This document shows, piece after piece, positions 42,979 through 52,063 of a stretch of 64,000 bases of DNA (the stretch's first letter is position 1; each line of letters starts with the position of its first letter). The stretch comes from Tenacibaculum soleae. Lineage in GTDB: Bacteria; Bacteroidota; Bacteroidia; Flavobacteriales; Flavobacteriaceae. The stretch is taken from NCBI RefSeq assembly GCF_001693415.1, contig NZ_MAKX01000013.1:239789-303788 (forward strand), in the 5' to 3' direction. The notes beneath the pieces are model-generated. The model was not told where the DNA came from. It made no database searches and was given only the letters and a program-made list of their open reading frames with translations. A program made the translations under genes and the position numbers.

Positions 42979-45495
42979 ATGTATAAAAAAACACTTTTAA
43001 GTTTATCTTTTTTATTGATATCAATATCAATATTTGCACAAAAACCTGATAAATTAAGTTCTAATCAGATTTTTGAGAAAATTCAAAAATTAAACTTTCT
43101 AGGTTCTGCTTTATACATTGCAGCGCATCCTGATGATGAAAACACACGTTTAATTGCTTATTTAGCAAATCATGAAAAAGCAAGAACAGGTTATTTATCA
43201 TTAACTCGTGGTGATGGAGGACAAAATTTAATTGGCTCAGAAATGCGCGAATTATTAGGTGTAATAAGAACACAAGAGTTACTAGCAGCCAGAAAGGTAG
43301 ACGGAGGTGAACAACGCTTTTCTAGAGCTAATGATTTTGGTTACTCTAAACACCCTGATGAAACGTTAAAAATTTGGGATAAAGAACAAGTATTGGCCGA
43401 TGTAGTTTGGGCAATTAGAACCTTTAAGCCTGATGTAATTATAAATCGTTTTAATCATAGAACACCTGGTACAACGCACGGGCATCATACATCATCAGCA
43501 ATGTTAAGTGTAGAAGCTTTTGATTTAGCAAATGATAAAACAAAGTATACAAATCAACTTAAAAACACAAGCATTTGGCAACCAAAACGATTATTTTTTA
43601 ATACCTCTTGGTGGTTTTACGGTAGTCAAGAAAAATTTAAAAAAGCGGACAAGAGTAATATGTTAAGTTTTGATATCGGAACTTATTATCCGTTAAAAGG
43701 TGTATCAAATAATGAATTGGCTTCAATGGCAAGTAGCCAGCATTTATGTCAGGGTTTTGGGCGTTTAACAACACGTGGAAGTCAAACAGAATATGTTGAG
43801 TTTTTAAAAGGTGATTTTCCGAAAGATAAAAAAGATATTTTTTCAGGAATCAATACCACATGGAATAGAGTAGTAGGAGGTGGAGAAATTGGAGCTATTT
43901 TATATAAAATTGAACAAAATTTTGATTTTGTAAATCCGGAAAAGCATTTACCAGAATTAGTGAAGGCTTATGAATTAGTTCAGAATTTAAAAGACGAACA
44001 CTGGAAGAGAATAAAAACTAAAGAAATTAAAGAAATTATAAAAGCTAGTGCAGGGCTGTATTTAGAAGCTTCGGCAACTTCATCTAGCACAATACCAAAT
44101 AGTAATTTTGAGGTTAATTTTGAGGTTTTAAACAGAAGTAAACAAGTAATTGAATTAGCATCTATTAAAATATTACCTAGTAAAAAAACGATTTTAAAAG
44201 AATTAGATTTAGTACCAAATTCTAAACAAAACTTTAAAGAAAGTATTGCAATTAAAAACGTTAATTATTCGTCACCTTATTGGTTAACAGAACCTTGGGG
44301 GTTAGGAATGTATACCGTTAAAAATCAAGCTTTAATAGGGAGTCCAGAAAGTTCACGACCAATTAATATACAATATAATTTAATAATAGGTAGTACATCA
44401 ATTTCATACACAATACCTGTTGTACATCGATTTTCTAAAAGAGATAAAGGAGAAATTTACGAACCGTTTGAAGTGTTACCAAAAGTAACAACAAAATTAA
44501 AAAGTAAAATTATTATTTTTTCTGATGATGTGTCGCAAAAAGTATCATTAGAAGTTCGTTCTGGAGATAAAAATGTAAGCGGAACCGTTGCTTTACAAGT
44601 TCCTAACGGATGGGAAGTATCTCCTAAAATAGCAAATTTTAATATCAAACAAAAGGGGGATAAACAGGTTGTAGATTTTAAAGTTACCCCCTCTAAAAAT
44701 CAATCTGAAGGAATTTTAAAAGCAGTTGCAACGATTGATGATAAAACGTACGATAAAGAATTGGTAGAAATTAACTACAATCATATACCTAAACAATCAA
44801 TTTTATTGCCATCACAAGCAAAGTTAGTTCGTTTAGATATTAAGAAAAAAGGTGAGAAGGTTGCTTATATTCAAGGATCAGGTGACGCAATTCCTGAAAG
44901 CTTACGTCAAATAGGATATAAGGTAATAGAAATAAATCCTAAAGATATCAACGATAAAAATTTACAGGAATTTGATGCTGTAGTTGTAGGAATTCGTGCA
45001 TACAATACTTTACCAGAATTACAATTTAAACAAAAACACTTGTTAGCTTATGTAAAAAATGGTGGAAATATGATTGTACAATATAATACAAATAGAAGAG
45101 TAGATGTAAAAGCACCATTTGAATTAAAATTATCGAGAGATAGAGTTACAGATGAAAATGCGAAAGTTTCTTTATTAGCAAAAGAACATCCAATTTTAAA
45201 TTATCCTAATAAAATTTCAACGACAGACTTTAATGGTTGGGTGCAGGAGCGTGGATTGTATTTTCCGAATCAATGGAGTAAGGAATACACACCGATTTTA
45301 TCAATGAGTGATAAAGGAGAGTCAGCCAAAAAAGGAAGTTTGTTAGTCGCTAAATATGGTAAGGGTAACTATATATATACAGGTTTAAGTTTTTTTAGAG
45401 AACTACCAGCGGGTGTTTCTGGAGCGTATAAATTATTTGCAAATATATTATCAATAGGTAAGAAAGACAATAGTAAAAAAGAAGTAAAACTTTAG
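42979..45495 (+). CDS. Exported PIG-L family deacetylase
   Basis: 838 residues with a signal peptide (to IFAQ). The PIG-L (LmbE-like) domain, residues 40-300, carries the zinc motif AAHPDDENTRLIAYL and later HHTSSAMLS. Such enzymes remove acetyl groups from N-acetylglucosamine-type sugars. The remaining 500 residues hold a beta-sandwich segment (SQKVSLEVRSGDKNVSG) and a C-terminal amidotransferase-like domain (FDAVVVGIRAYNTLPE, GGNMIVQYNTN). The substrate is not evident; a periplasmic role in glycan turnover is likely. Confidence 0.88.
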   Translation: MYKKTLLSLSFLLISISIFAQKPDKLSSNQIFEKIQKLNFLGSALYIAAHPDDENTRLIAYLANHEKARTGYLSLTRGDGGQNLIGSEMRELLGVIRTQELLAARKVDGGEQRFSRANDFGYSKHPDETLKIWDKEQVLADVVWAIRTFKPDVIINRFNHRTPGTTHGHHTSSAMLSVEAFDLANDKTKYTNQLKNTSIWQPKRLFFNTSWWFYGSQEKFKKADKSNMLSFDIGTYYPLKGVSNNELASMASSQHLCQGFGRLTTRGSQTEYVEFLKGDFPKDKKDIFSGINTTWNRVVGGGEIGAILYKIEQNFDFVNPEKHLPELVKAYELVQNLKDEHWKRIKTKEIKEIIKASAGLYLEASATSSSTIPNSNFEVNFEVLNRSKQVIELASIKILPSKKTILKELDLVPNSKQNFKESIAIKNVNYSSPYWLTEPWGLGMYTVKNQALIGSPESSRPINIQYNLIIGSTSISYTIPVVHRFSKRDKGEIYEPFEVLPKVTTKLKSKIIIFSDDVSQKVSLEVRSGDKNVSGTVALQVPNGWEVSPKIANFNIKQKGDKQVVDFKVTPSKNQSEGILKAVATIDDKTYDKELVEINYNHIPKQSILLPSQAKLVRLDIKKKGEKVAYIQGSGDAIPESLRQIGYKVIEINPKDINDKNLQEFDAVVVGIRAYNTLPELQFKQKHLLAYVKNGGNMIVQYNTNRRVDVKAPFELKLSRDRVTDENAKVSLLAKEHPILNYPNKISTTDFNGWVQERGLYFPNQWSKEYTPILSMSDKGESAKKGSLLVAKYGKGNYIYTGLSFFRELPAGVSGAYKLFANILSIGKKDNSKKEVKL

Positions 45496-45518
45496 TAGAA
45501 AGCTAATTTACAAAAAGT

Positions 45519-45552
45519 AAACTCTCGAAAACTATATAGTTTTCGAGAGTTT
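45519..45552 (+). terminator. Intrinsic terminator of the PIG-L gene
   Basis: AACTCTCGAAAACTA pairs perfectly with TAGTTTTCGAGAGTT around a short TA centre, followed by TTTAT. Confidence 0.8.
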
Positions 45553-45727
45553 TATCTAAAAAACAACTTAACTTTGATTTAATTATATAAAATTAAAGCA
45601 GTTAGTTTATCTAAAATTTATATTTTATTATTGATGATAAATAAAGACTTATGATTTGTTTTTTTAGCTAGTAAAAATTATAGTAGAAAAAAAAAGCAAA
45701 ATAAAACAGTTTGGCAAAATGTAAAAA

Positions 45728-46357
45728 ATGACCGAAGAATTAGATAATTTATTAATTGAATTAAAAAATGAGGACTCTAAACTCATTGAGATTGGAAAAG
45801 ATTTAATAGAAGTGAATGGAATGACGGAATTTACTTTTTATTGTCATTCAATTTTAAATCGGACAATTAATTTAAATCGAGGTTACATAACATTGGTCAA
45901 TGATAATAATTACATTGCAGCAGCTCCATTAGTAAGACTAAATTTAGATAGTCTTTTGAGATTATTTGCTTCTACACAATCGGAATTTGACGTTAATACC
46001 TTTGCAAAAAAAGTTAGAAAAGGTGGTGTAATTAGAAAAATGAAATATTACAAAAATCACAAAGAGAGATTAAGAGATGTTAAACTTGTAGAACTTTTAA
46101 AAGAAATCAAAGGATTTAAATGGACTGAACAAATCTATGATACAGGTAGCGGATACGTTCATCTAAGCAATCAACACTTTTATTCATCTGTCAAAATTGT
46201 TGGCCCTGATACGGTAGAAAGTGGAATAAGAAAAACAGATGAATATGTTTCCGAAAAAGAGAAAATTGCCGGAACTTATTATATGCAACAATCTTCAAAA
46301 GGAATAAGAATTTTTATTGGCGATTGGATTGAAGAAAGAAAAAAACACTTTGCTTAA
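45728..46357 (+). CDS. Hypothetical protein on a cassette-like segment
   Basis: 209 residues, soluble, mostly helical by composition. I can give no firm family: AAAPLVRLNLDSLLRLFAST and GSGYVHLSNQHFYSS recall DUF5677-like proteins found in accessory regions. The stop codon TAA lies in the first bases of an attC-like repeat (GCTTAACGTGTTTGTATATG), the arrangement seen in integron gene cassettes. No partner gene is nearby in the same direction. Confidence 0.7.
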   Translation: MTEELDNLLIELKNEDSKLIEIGKDLIEVNGMTEFTFYCHSILNRTINLNRGYITLVNDNNYIAAAPLVRLNLDSLLRLFASTQSEFDVNTFAKKVRKGGVIRKMKYYKNHKERLRDVKLVELLKEIKGFKWTEQIYDTGSGYVHLSNQHFYSSVKIVGPDTVESGIRKTDEYVSEKEKIAGTYYMQQSSKGIRIFIGDWIEERKKHFA

Positions 46358-46476
46358 CGTGTTTGTATATGGTTTAAGCACCTAATTTAGTAAATAATTA
46401 CCGACCAAGAAAGTCCGCGAGGACTTTCGTAAGTAGGCGAGAAGCCAGCAATAAATTATATACGGTGTTAGCTTTA
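46352..46476. repeat. attC-like repeat 1
   Basis: Begins GCTTAACGTGTTTGTATATGG and ends TATATACGGTGTTAGC, so its ends pair imperfectly. The centre holds a perfect hairpin GAAAGTCCGCGAGGACTTTC. This follows the plan of integron attC sites (GCTTAAC fits RYYYAAC; GTTAGC is near GTTRRRY). Its last 32 bases (46445-46476) recur inverted at 47212-47243. No integrase gene is in the window. Confidence 0.6.
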
Positions 46477-47205
46477 GTTTTTTATCTTCCACTCTTTAAT
46501 TATTTCTTTCATACTTTCTTTATTCGTTTCAAATTGTTTAGCTCTATGTCCATTTGCTCCAGATGGATGAGGAAAACCGTTTAAAATAAAATTACCATTC
46601 AATTTATTTTCAGATTGTATTTTTAAAAGTATTTCACTTACACTTTTTCCCAAAGGAATTATAAGTTTACCTTTAAATTCTGATATTTCTGGAATAAATA
46701 ATTTTTCTATCTGTTTCCATAATATTTCAGATTTTAAAGGAGAAGGAGTAGAACCTGTATAATTTTTTCCATTATTAAATACTGGATATTTAATAATTGA
46801 AGTAGAATGTAAGAAACTATTTTCAATCTCAAATAATTCACTTGTTGATTTGATATTCAACTTTTTCTCTAATTCTAATTTATCTAACATTTTAATTAGA
46901 TTATTTCTCATACTTCCAGCAAAACTACATTCAGATTTAACCTTTTTCAAAGCTAATGAAAAGTCATTATTCACTTTCATTTCCTTTATTATAGTTTTGA
47001 AAGATTTTTCCATCTGTGACCAACCTGGAGTAATTCCAACAATTATTATTGATGCATCTAAATTTATGTAGTCAAAAGGAGCATAATAAATTTCAATTTT
47101 TCCTTCTTTAGAAACTAAATATTTTTCTTTCATTAAGTCTTCTTTTGTATAAGAATCCTTTAAATTTTCATTTCTTATTTCTTTCTCGTATTTCACAATT
47201 TTCAT
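46474..47205 (-). CDS. Uracil-DNA glycosylase-superfamily protein
   Basis: 243 residues. Conserved points of the uracil-DNA glycosylase fold are visible: the phosphate/uracil strand SIIIVGITPGWSQME, the central strand LIIPLGKSVSEILL and the DNA-binding motif GFPHPSGANGHR. The specific substrate cannot be told. The gene is enclosed by 32-bp perfect inverted repeats, one containing its stop codon and the other ending 7 bases before its start, so it looks like a mobile or once-mobile single-gene cassette. Confidence 0.78.
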   Translation of the reverse strand: MKIVKYEKEIRNENLKDSYTKEDLMKEKYLVSKEGKIEIYYAPFDYINLDASIIIVGITPGWSQMEKSFKTIIKEMKVNNDFSLALKKVKSECSFAGSMRNNLIKMLDKLELEKKLNIKSTSELFEIENSFLHSTSIIKYPVFNNGKNYTGSTPSPLKSEILWKQIEKLFIPEISEFKGKLIIPLGKSVSEILLKIQSENKLNGNFILNGFPHPSGANGHRAKQFETNKESMKEIIKEWKIKN

Positions 47206-47211
47206 TTAAAT

Positions 47212-47330
47212 TAAAGCTAACACCGTATATAATTTATTGCTGGTTTTGGATCACTTTCGAAATTCCGAAGGAATTTCGCCGTTCGTGTTTTATTTAGTAA
47301 AACCACTGCTCAAATAAAGCTTATACAAAT
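47212..47330. repeat. attC-like repeat 2 (inverted, partly degraded)
   Basis: The first 32 bases are the exact inverse of 46445-46476. The interior has a perfect hairpin CGAAATTCCGAAGGAATTTCG at 47255-47280, different in sequence from that of repeat 1 but in the matching place. The opposite end lacks the TAACG block, so this copy may be incomplete. Confidence 0.6.
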
Positions 47331-47367
47331 ATGATAAAAATAATTTTTTTTAATAAGGAGTTTATAA

Positions 47368-48063
47368 TTACTTTAATATTTTATTAAGATTGGCTTTGTA
47401 TAATTTACCAATCGGAATGATATGACTATCAATATGAATTCGATTGCCTTCAATTTTTTTAATATACTTTGTTGCAATGGCAAAAGATTTGTGAACCTGA
47501 ATAAAATCATTATTAGGTAATGATTCTAAAAGATCAGATACTTTTTCTCGAATGGTTATGGTTTCATCTTTAGTAATAACTTTAGTGTAATTTCCGGAAG
47601 CTTCAATAAATAAAATAACATCAATTTCTACTTGTAAATATGACTTGTTTTGACGTAAAAAGATACGTTTTTCTGATGTACTTATCTCTTCTAAAACTTG
47701 TTTTTGCACAACATTTGTTACGTCTTTAACTTTATTTACAGCTTTTAAAAAACGTTCAAAACTAAATGGTTTTAACAAGTAGTCAGAAACACTTAACTCA
47801 AACCCCTCAAGTGCAAACTCACTATAAGCCGTAGTAACTATAACTTTTGGTGGAGACGAAAGTATTTTTAAAAAGTCGAAGCCTTTAAGTTTTGGCATGT
47901 TTAAATCTAAAAAAATTAAATCTACCGTGTGGGTATTCAAATATTCAAGAGCCTCTAAAGCATTGTAACAGTTTTTTTGTAACTCTAAATGAGGAAGCAT
48001 TTCACAATATTCCATAATAATTTTATGAGCAATGTGTTCATCATCAATAATTAAATAGCGCAT
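47368..48063 (-). CDS. LytTR-family response regulator
   Basis: 231 residues. Receiver domain (1-120): acidic pair in YLIIDDE, phospho-acceptor Asp in LIFLDLNMPKLKG and Lys in SDYLLKPFSFERF. DNA-binding LytTR domain (about 140-231): IFLRQNKSYLQVEIDVILFI to IQVHKSFAIATKYIKKIEGNRI. The start codon overlaps the kinase stop by one base. LytTR regulators in this phylum often control the adjacent operon; the divergent run at 49.2-56.7 kb is the obvious candidate. Confidence 0.93.
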   Translation of the reverse strand: MRYLIIDDEHIAHKIIMEYCEMLPHLELQKNCYNALEALEYLNTHTVDLIFLDLNMPKLKGFDFLKILSSPPKVIVTTAYSEFALEGFELSVSDYLLKPFSFERFLKAVNKVKDVTNVVQKQVLEEISTSEKRIFLRQNKSYLQVEIDVILFIEASGNYTKVITKDETITIREKVSDLLESLPNNDFIQVHKSFAIATKYIKKIEGNRIHIDSHIIPIGKLYKANLNKILK

Positions 48064-48854
48064 TATTTTAATTTTATAGATAGTTTAACTTTATATGTAT
48101 TGGTATCAAAATCAAAAGAAAGTGTATGTTTTTTGGGGTATACCAATGCCAATCTTCTTTTTAAATTTACCAAACCAATGCCTTCATGGTTGGAGTTTTG
48201 TGTAGTTTCAAAATTATTTTCAATTTCAAAATTAACTTTGTGCTCACTTTCGGTTAAGTTCATGTGAATATAAGCGTTTTCTGCTAAATTCTCTAAACCG
48301 TGTTTATATGCATTTTCTAAAAGAATTATAAAAAGTAAAGGCATAATTTTCGCTTGCGGATTGTTAACTTGATGTGTGAACTGAACATCCGATTTTTTAT
48401 GATAACGAATTTCTTGCAACTCAATGTAGTTTTGTAAGTAATTCAATTCGTTTTCTAAACTTACCCAATCTTTTTGACCTTCATAAATACTATAGCGCAT
48501 CATATCAGAAAGCTTTAAAACCATCTGCCTTTCTTTAGAATCTTTCTCCATCAATCCATATAAATTATTTAAAGTGTTAAAAAAGAAATGCGGATTTACT
48601 TGACTTTTTAAATGCAGTAATTCTGTTTTCGCTTTTTCATTCTTTAACCTGATAATCAATCTAATTTGTTTAAAAAACCAATATGCAATGGTCATAAATA
48701 CAATGATAAAATAAAATGCCACAAATTCTGACAACTCTTCTGATTTACCAACAGTATCATTAAAAATGATTAGGATTGCAGCTATTAAAACAAGCGTAAT
48801 TTTATAAATACGTGTTATAATTTTCTTTTTAGTATTTGATATTTTCAACTTCAT
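48063..48854 (-). CDS. LytS/YehU-type sensor histidine kinase
   Basis: 263 residues: two N-terminal membrane helices (about 15-32 and 45-65) with almost no periplasmic loop, a linker, the His_kinase domain LKSQVNPHFFFNTLNNLYGLM with the phospho-acceptor His, and a HATPase end (IILLENAYKHGLENL, EGIGLVNLKRRLAL). It partners the LytTR regulator, with which it overlaps by one base. The short input region suggests sensing within the membrane or through another protein. Confidence 0.92.
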   Translation of the reverse strand: MKLKISNTKKKIITRIYKITLVLIAAILIIFNDTVGKSEELSEFVAFYFIIVFMTIAYWFFKQIRLIIRLKNEKAKTELLHLKSQVNPHFFFNTLNNLYGLMEKDSKERQMVLKLSDMMRYSIYEGQKDWVSLENELNYLQNYIELQEIRYHKKSDVQFTHQVNNPQAKIMPLLFIILLENAYKHGLENLAENAYIHMNLTESEHKVNFEIENNFETTQNSNHEGIGLVNLKRRLALVYPKKHTLSFDFDTNTYKVKLSIKLK

Positions 48855-49219
48855 GGATCAATATTAATTAAATATACTTCCTTCTACAAATTAGTTGACA
48901 AACAATGTGCTGCTAGGTACAAATTCTTTTTAAAGTGGGATAAAGTGCGTTAATACTTATTAAAAATATTTGTAAAGCGTTTACAATGCTGTACATCCCT
49001 AGTTCTTTTTCACAGTTGAAAAACCTTATAAGTTTACTGAGAATTAATACTAAAACAATAATTATGAGAACTCTAAATACTATTACAAAAATAAGAAAGA
49101 ATCAAAAAACAGTTAGCTTTAAATGGAACTCGAAGAGACGTTTCAGATAAGGTCTATTTAAACAATTCTTAATAAATATAGACACATATTAAATCACTTA
49201 TCATTTAAAACCTATTAAA
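48855..49219. other. Divergent intergenic region between kinase pair and export cluster
   Basis: 365 bases of AT-rich sequence. It holds one possible short reading frame (49064-49150). GTACAAATTCTTTTT and GTACATCCCTAGTTCTTTTT, about 100 bases apart, share a pattern that might be a LytTR-type site, but this is weak. No clear TAnnTTTG element was found. Confidence 0.4.
49064..49150 (+). CDS. Possible 28-residue basic peptide in the leader
   Basis: ATG to TAA encodes MRTLNTITKIRKNQKTVSFK followed by WNSKRRFR. The product is strongly basic and ends 69 bases before the ankyrin/phosphatase gene. A peptide adjacent to a LytTR kinase pair and an ABC exporter could be a signal or an exported product, but the frame is short and may be chance. 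Confidence 0.25.
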   Translation: MRTLNTITKIRKNQKTVSFKWNSKRRFR

Positions 49220-51124
49220 ATGCCACAATTTTTAAATTTTATGCACTCACTGATAATACTATTAGTATTTAACTCTAATATATCAGTACAAGAACCTATA
49301 ATAAATAATAAAACAAATAATCATTTAGAAGGAAAATGGGAAGGCAATTTAGAGGTTAATGAGGAAAAGGTTATTGGAATTGTTTGGCGATTCGAAACTT
49401 TAAAAAAAGATAAACTTATTGGCTTTATGGGACCTGCCTCAAAAGGAATTGCTACAATTCCGATGCAAAATCTTGTAATAGCAAACACAAAAATTAGTTT
49501 TTCTATTCACTCACAAGGTAAGTATTCTGGTTTAATTTCTAAATCTGGAATAAACGGAATATTTATAACACAAAGTGGTAAAAAATTAGTGCTTAATATG
49601 GCACGAGAATTAACTCAGAAACAACTAAGAAAACGATTTGGTAAATCTTCAGCCAATGGTAAAGTTGATATTCAACAAGAAATTGCCTTAGGAAATATTG
49701 AAGCAATAAAAACATTTTTATCTAAAGGCAATGATGTTAATGCTCTTTATGGCAACGGACAAACCTTATTATTCGCTGCTATAAAAAACGACAGGTCTCA
49801 TACAATTGCAACATATTTATTAAATAATGGAGCTAATCCAAATTTAATAACAGATGGATTAACGCCACTTATGTATGCTGTTGCGTATCAGAATTATACA
49901 ATTGCAAAAATGCTTATTACTAAAAAGGCGAATGTAAACCTTATAACTAAAGAAAAACAATCGGCAATAATATTTGCTATTAAAGGAAGAGATGTAAAAG
50001 CACTTCAATTGTTAGTTGATAATGGCGGTGATCCAAGTATAAAAATTCAAGATAACTATTCTGCCATCGATTTAGCTAAAGAAGAAAACATCAAAGTAAT
50101 ATTAGATGTGCTTCATATTCCATATGAAGGAATTACTGATGGTCCTTATGTAACACAAACCAAAACGGGTCGTACGGCAACTTGGATAAATAAAGGGAAA
50201 AAATACACTGAAGAAATTAATTATACAAATTCTCAGGTTATAGAATACAAAGGAACTAAAGCGACACTTTGGAATACTACTCCTAAAGAAGTAAAGAAAC
50301 TTGAATATACTGGGGATTTTAAAATTGGAGCAGTGAGTGACATTCACGGTCAGTATGATACATTTATAAAGCTTTTAAGGAATAATGGTGTTATCAACAA
50401 AAAGAATAAATGGACTTTTGGAAACGGGCATTTTATAGTTGCTGGTGATATGTTTGATAAAGGATCTCAAGTTACAGAGGTATTATGGTTTTTATATAAC
50501 TTAGAAAAACAAGCTGAAGCAAAAGGCGGAAAACTTCACATTTTACTTGGTAATCATGACGTTATGGTGCTTAATGGAAATTTACGTTCTGTACATCCAA
50601 AGTATAAAGAAGTTGGTAAGATTTTAGAAAAGCCATTCAACACACTTTTTAATAAAGGAACTGTATTAGGAGACTGGTTGCGTACTCGCCCTGTTTTAAT
50701 TAAAGTAAATGACATTTTATTTACACACGGTGGTTTACATCCTGAGTTAATAACGAAAGGCTTATCAATGAAAGATATTAATAGTCAATTCAAAAAACAA
50801 TTGGTTGAAAGTGAATTATCCGAAAAACGAAATAAAATAGGTAACTATTTACATCGTGGAAATGGGCCTATTTATTACAGAGGATATTTTCAGGGAAAAA
50901 TTGCAACAACTCAGCAAATAGATGATTTACTAGCTTATTTCAATATTAAAAATATTGTTGTTGGACACACTACTCATCGAAACATTGAAACACGTTATAA
51001 CGGAAAAGTTATAGTGATAGATGCGAATATGAAAAGTGGAAATGCAGGAGAAATACTCTTCTGGCAGTCTGGAGAATTTGTACGAGGAACACTTTCAGGT
51101 GAAATATTACCAATCAAAAAATAA
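49220..51124 (+). CDS. Exported ankyrin-repeat / calcineurin-like phosphatase fusion
   Basis: 634 residues. An N-terminal hydrophobic segment (about 6-22) suggests export. Residues 35-135 form a beta-rich domain (HLEGKWEGNLEVNEEKVIGI). Ankyrin repeats follow at about 150-300 (NGQTLLFAAIKN, DGLTPLMYAVAYQN, KQSAIIFAIKGRD). A metallophosphatase closes the protein with AVSDIHGQYD, AGDMFDKGSQ, LGNHDVMVLNG, FTHGGLHPEL and VVGHTTHRN, matching the Shewanella-like (Shelph) phosphatase group. All metal-site motifs are present, so activity is likely. It leads a same-strand run with an ABC exporter. Confidence 0.88.
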   Translation: MPQFLNFMHSLIILLVFNSNISVQEPIINNKTNNHLEGKWEGNLEVNEEKVIGIVWRFETLKKDKLIGFMGPASKGIATIPMQNLVIANTKISFSIHSQGKYSGLISKSGINGIFITQSGKKLVLNMARELTQKQLRKRFGKSSANGKVDIQQEIALGNIEAIKTFLSKGNDVNALYGNGQTLLFAAIKNDRSHTIATYLLNNGANPNLITDGLTPLMYAVAYQNYTIAKMLITKKANVNLITKEKQSAIIFAIKGRDVKALQLLVDNGGDPSIKIQDNYSAIDLAKEENIKVILDVLHIPYEGITDGPYVTQTKTGRTATWINKGKKYTEEINYTNSQVIEYKGTKATLWNTTPKEVKKLEYTGDFKIGAVSDIHGQYDTFIKLLRNNGVINKKNKWTFGNGHFIVAGDMFDKGSQVTEVLWFLYNLEKQAEAKGGKLHILLGNHDVMVLNGNLRSVHPKYKEVGKILEKPFNTLFNKGTVLGDWLRTRPVLIKVNDILFTHGGLHPELITKGLSMKDINSQFKKQLVESELSEKRNKIGNYLHRGNGPIYYRGYFQGKIATTQQIDDLLAYFNIKNIVVGHTTHRNIETRYNGKVIVIDANMKSGNAGEILFWQSGEFVRGTLSGEILPIKK

Positions 51125-51173
51125 ACAACTAATTATCATATATAATAAGATTAACTAACTAAAAACAAACAAT

Positions 51174-52061
51174 ATGGAACTCATTATAAACAATCTATCA
51201 AAAACTTATTCAAATGGAGTAAAAGCATTGCAAAATATTTCGTTAGAAATTCCTGCAGGAATGTTTGGCTTATTAGGACCAAATGGAGCAGGAAAATCTA
51301 CTTTAATGAGAACCATTGCAACTTTACAAGAAGCGGATAAAGGCTCTATAACACTTGGAAATATAGATGTGTTTAAGCAAAAAAACGAATTAAGGCAAGT
51401 GTTAGGATATTTACCACAACAGTTTGGGTTGTATCCTAAAATATCTGCTGGAGTTTTATTGAATCATTTTGCGGTTCTAAAGGGAATTACAAATAAAGGC
51501 GAACGTAAAAACTTAGTTGATGCGCTTTTGCATAAAACCAATTTATACGAAGTTAGAAAACAAAATTTAAAAGGCTTTTCTGGCGGAATGAAACAGCGTT
51601 TTGGTATTGCACAAGCTTTATTAAACGATCCAAAATTATTAATTGTTGATGAACCAACCGCAGGATTAGATCCTGTAGAGCGCAACCGATTTTACAATTT
51701 ATTAAGTGAATTAGGAGAAAAAACCGCAGTCATTTTATCTACTCATATTGTAGATGATGTTAAAGAACTTTGTACAAATATGGCGATTATCAATAAAGGA
51801 CAAGTGTGTTTACAAGGTAACCCTTTACAAATACTTGAAGATTTAAAAGGTAAAGTCTATAAAAAAACAATTCATAAAAAAGAGTTAAACAGCTATAAAC
51901 AATATTACCAAGTAATTAGTGAGAAGTTATTTTTAGGAAAACCAACCATTCATATTTTAAGTGATGTGAATCCAGGAGATGGATTTACGCTAATAAAAGC
52001 AGAATTAGAAGACGTGTATTTCTCTGAAATATTTAATAATACAAACGCTAAATCTAACTAA
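51174..52061 (+). CDS. ABC transporter ATP-binding protein
   Basis: 295 residues with Walker A GPNGAGKST, Q-loop YLPQQFGLYP, signature FSGGMKQRF, Walker B LLIVDEPTAGLD and H-loop STHIVDD, then a C-terminal extension of about 80 residues. It ends 2 bases before the permease/aminopeptidase gene, so the two form one transporter. The type is that of ABC-2 drug, peptide or lipid exporters. Confidence 0.92.
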   Translation: MELIINNLSKTYSNGVKALQNISLEIPAGMFGLLGPNGAGKSTLMRTIATLQEADKGSITLGNIDVFKQKNELRQVLGYLPQQFGLYPKISAGVLLNHFAVLKGITNKGERKNLVDALLHKTNLYEVRKQNLKGFSGGMKQRFGIAQALLNDPKLLIVDEPTAGLDPVERNRFYNLLSELGEKTAVILSTHIVDDVKELCTNMAIINKGQVCLQGNPLQILEDLKGKVYKKTIHKKELNSYKQYYQVISEKLFLGKPTIHILSDVNPGDGFTLIKAELEDVYFSEIFNNTNAKSN

Positions 52062-52063
52062 TT

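Noticed and set aside
45553..45727. AT-rich gap searched for an attC-like site that would make the 45728 gene a full cassette.
   Set aside because: No TAACG...GTTRRRY-like structure was found on this side.
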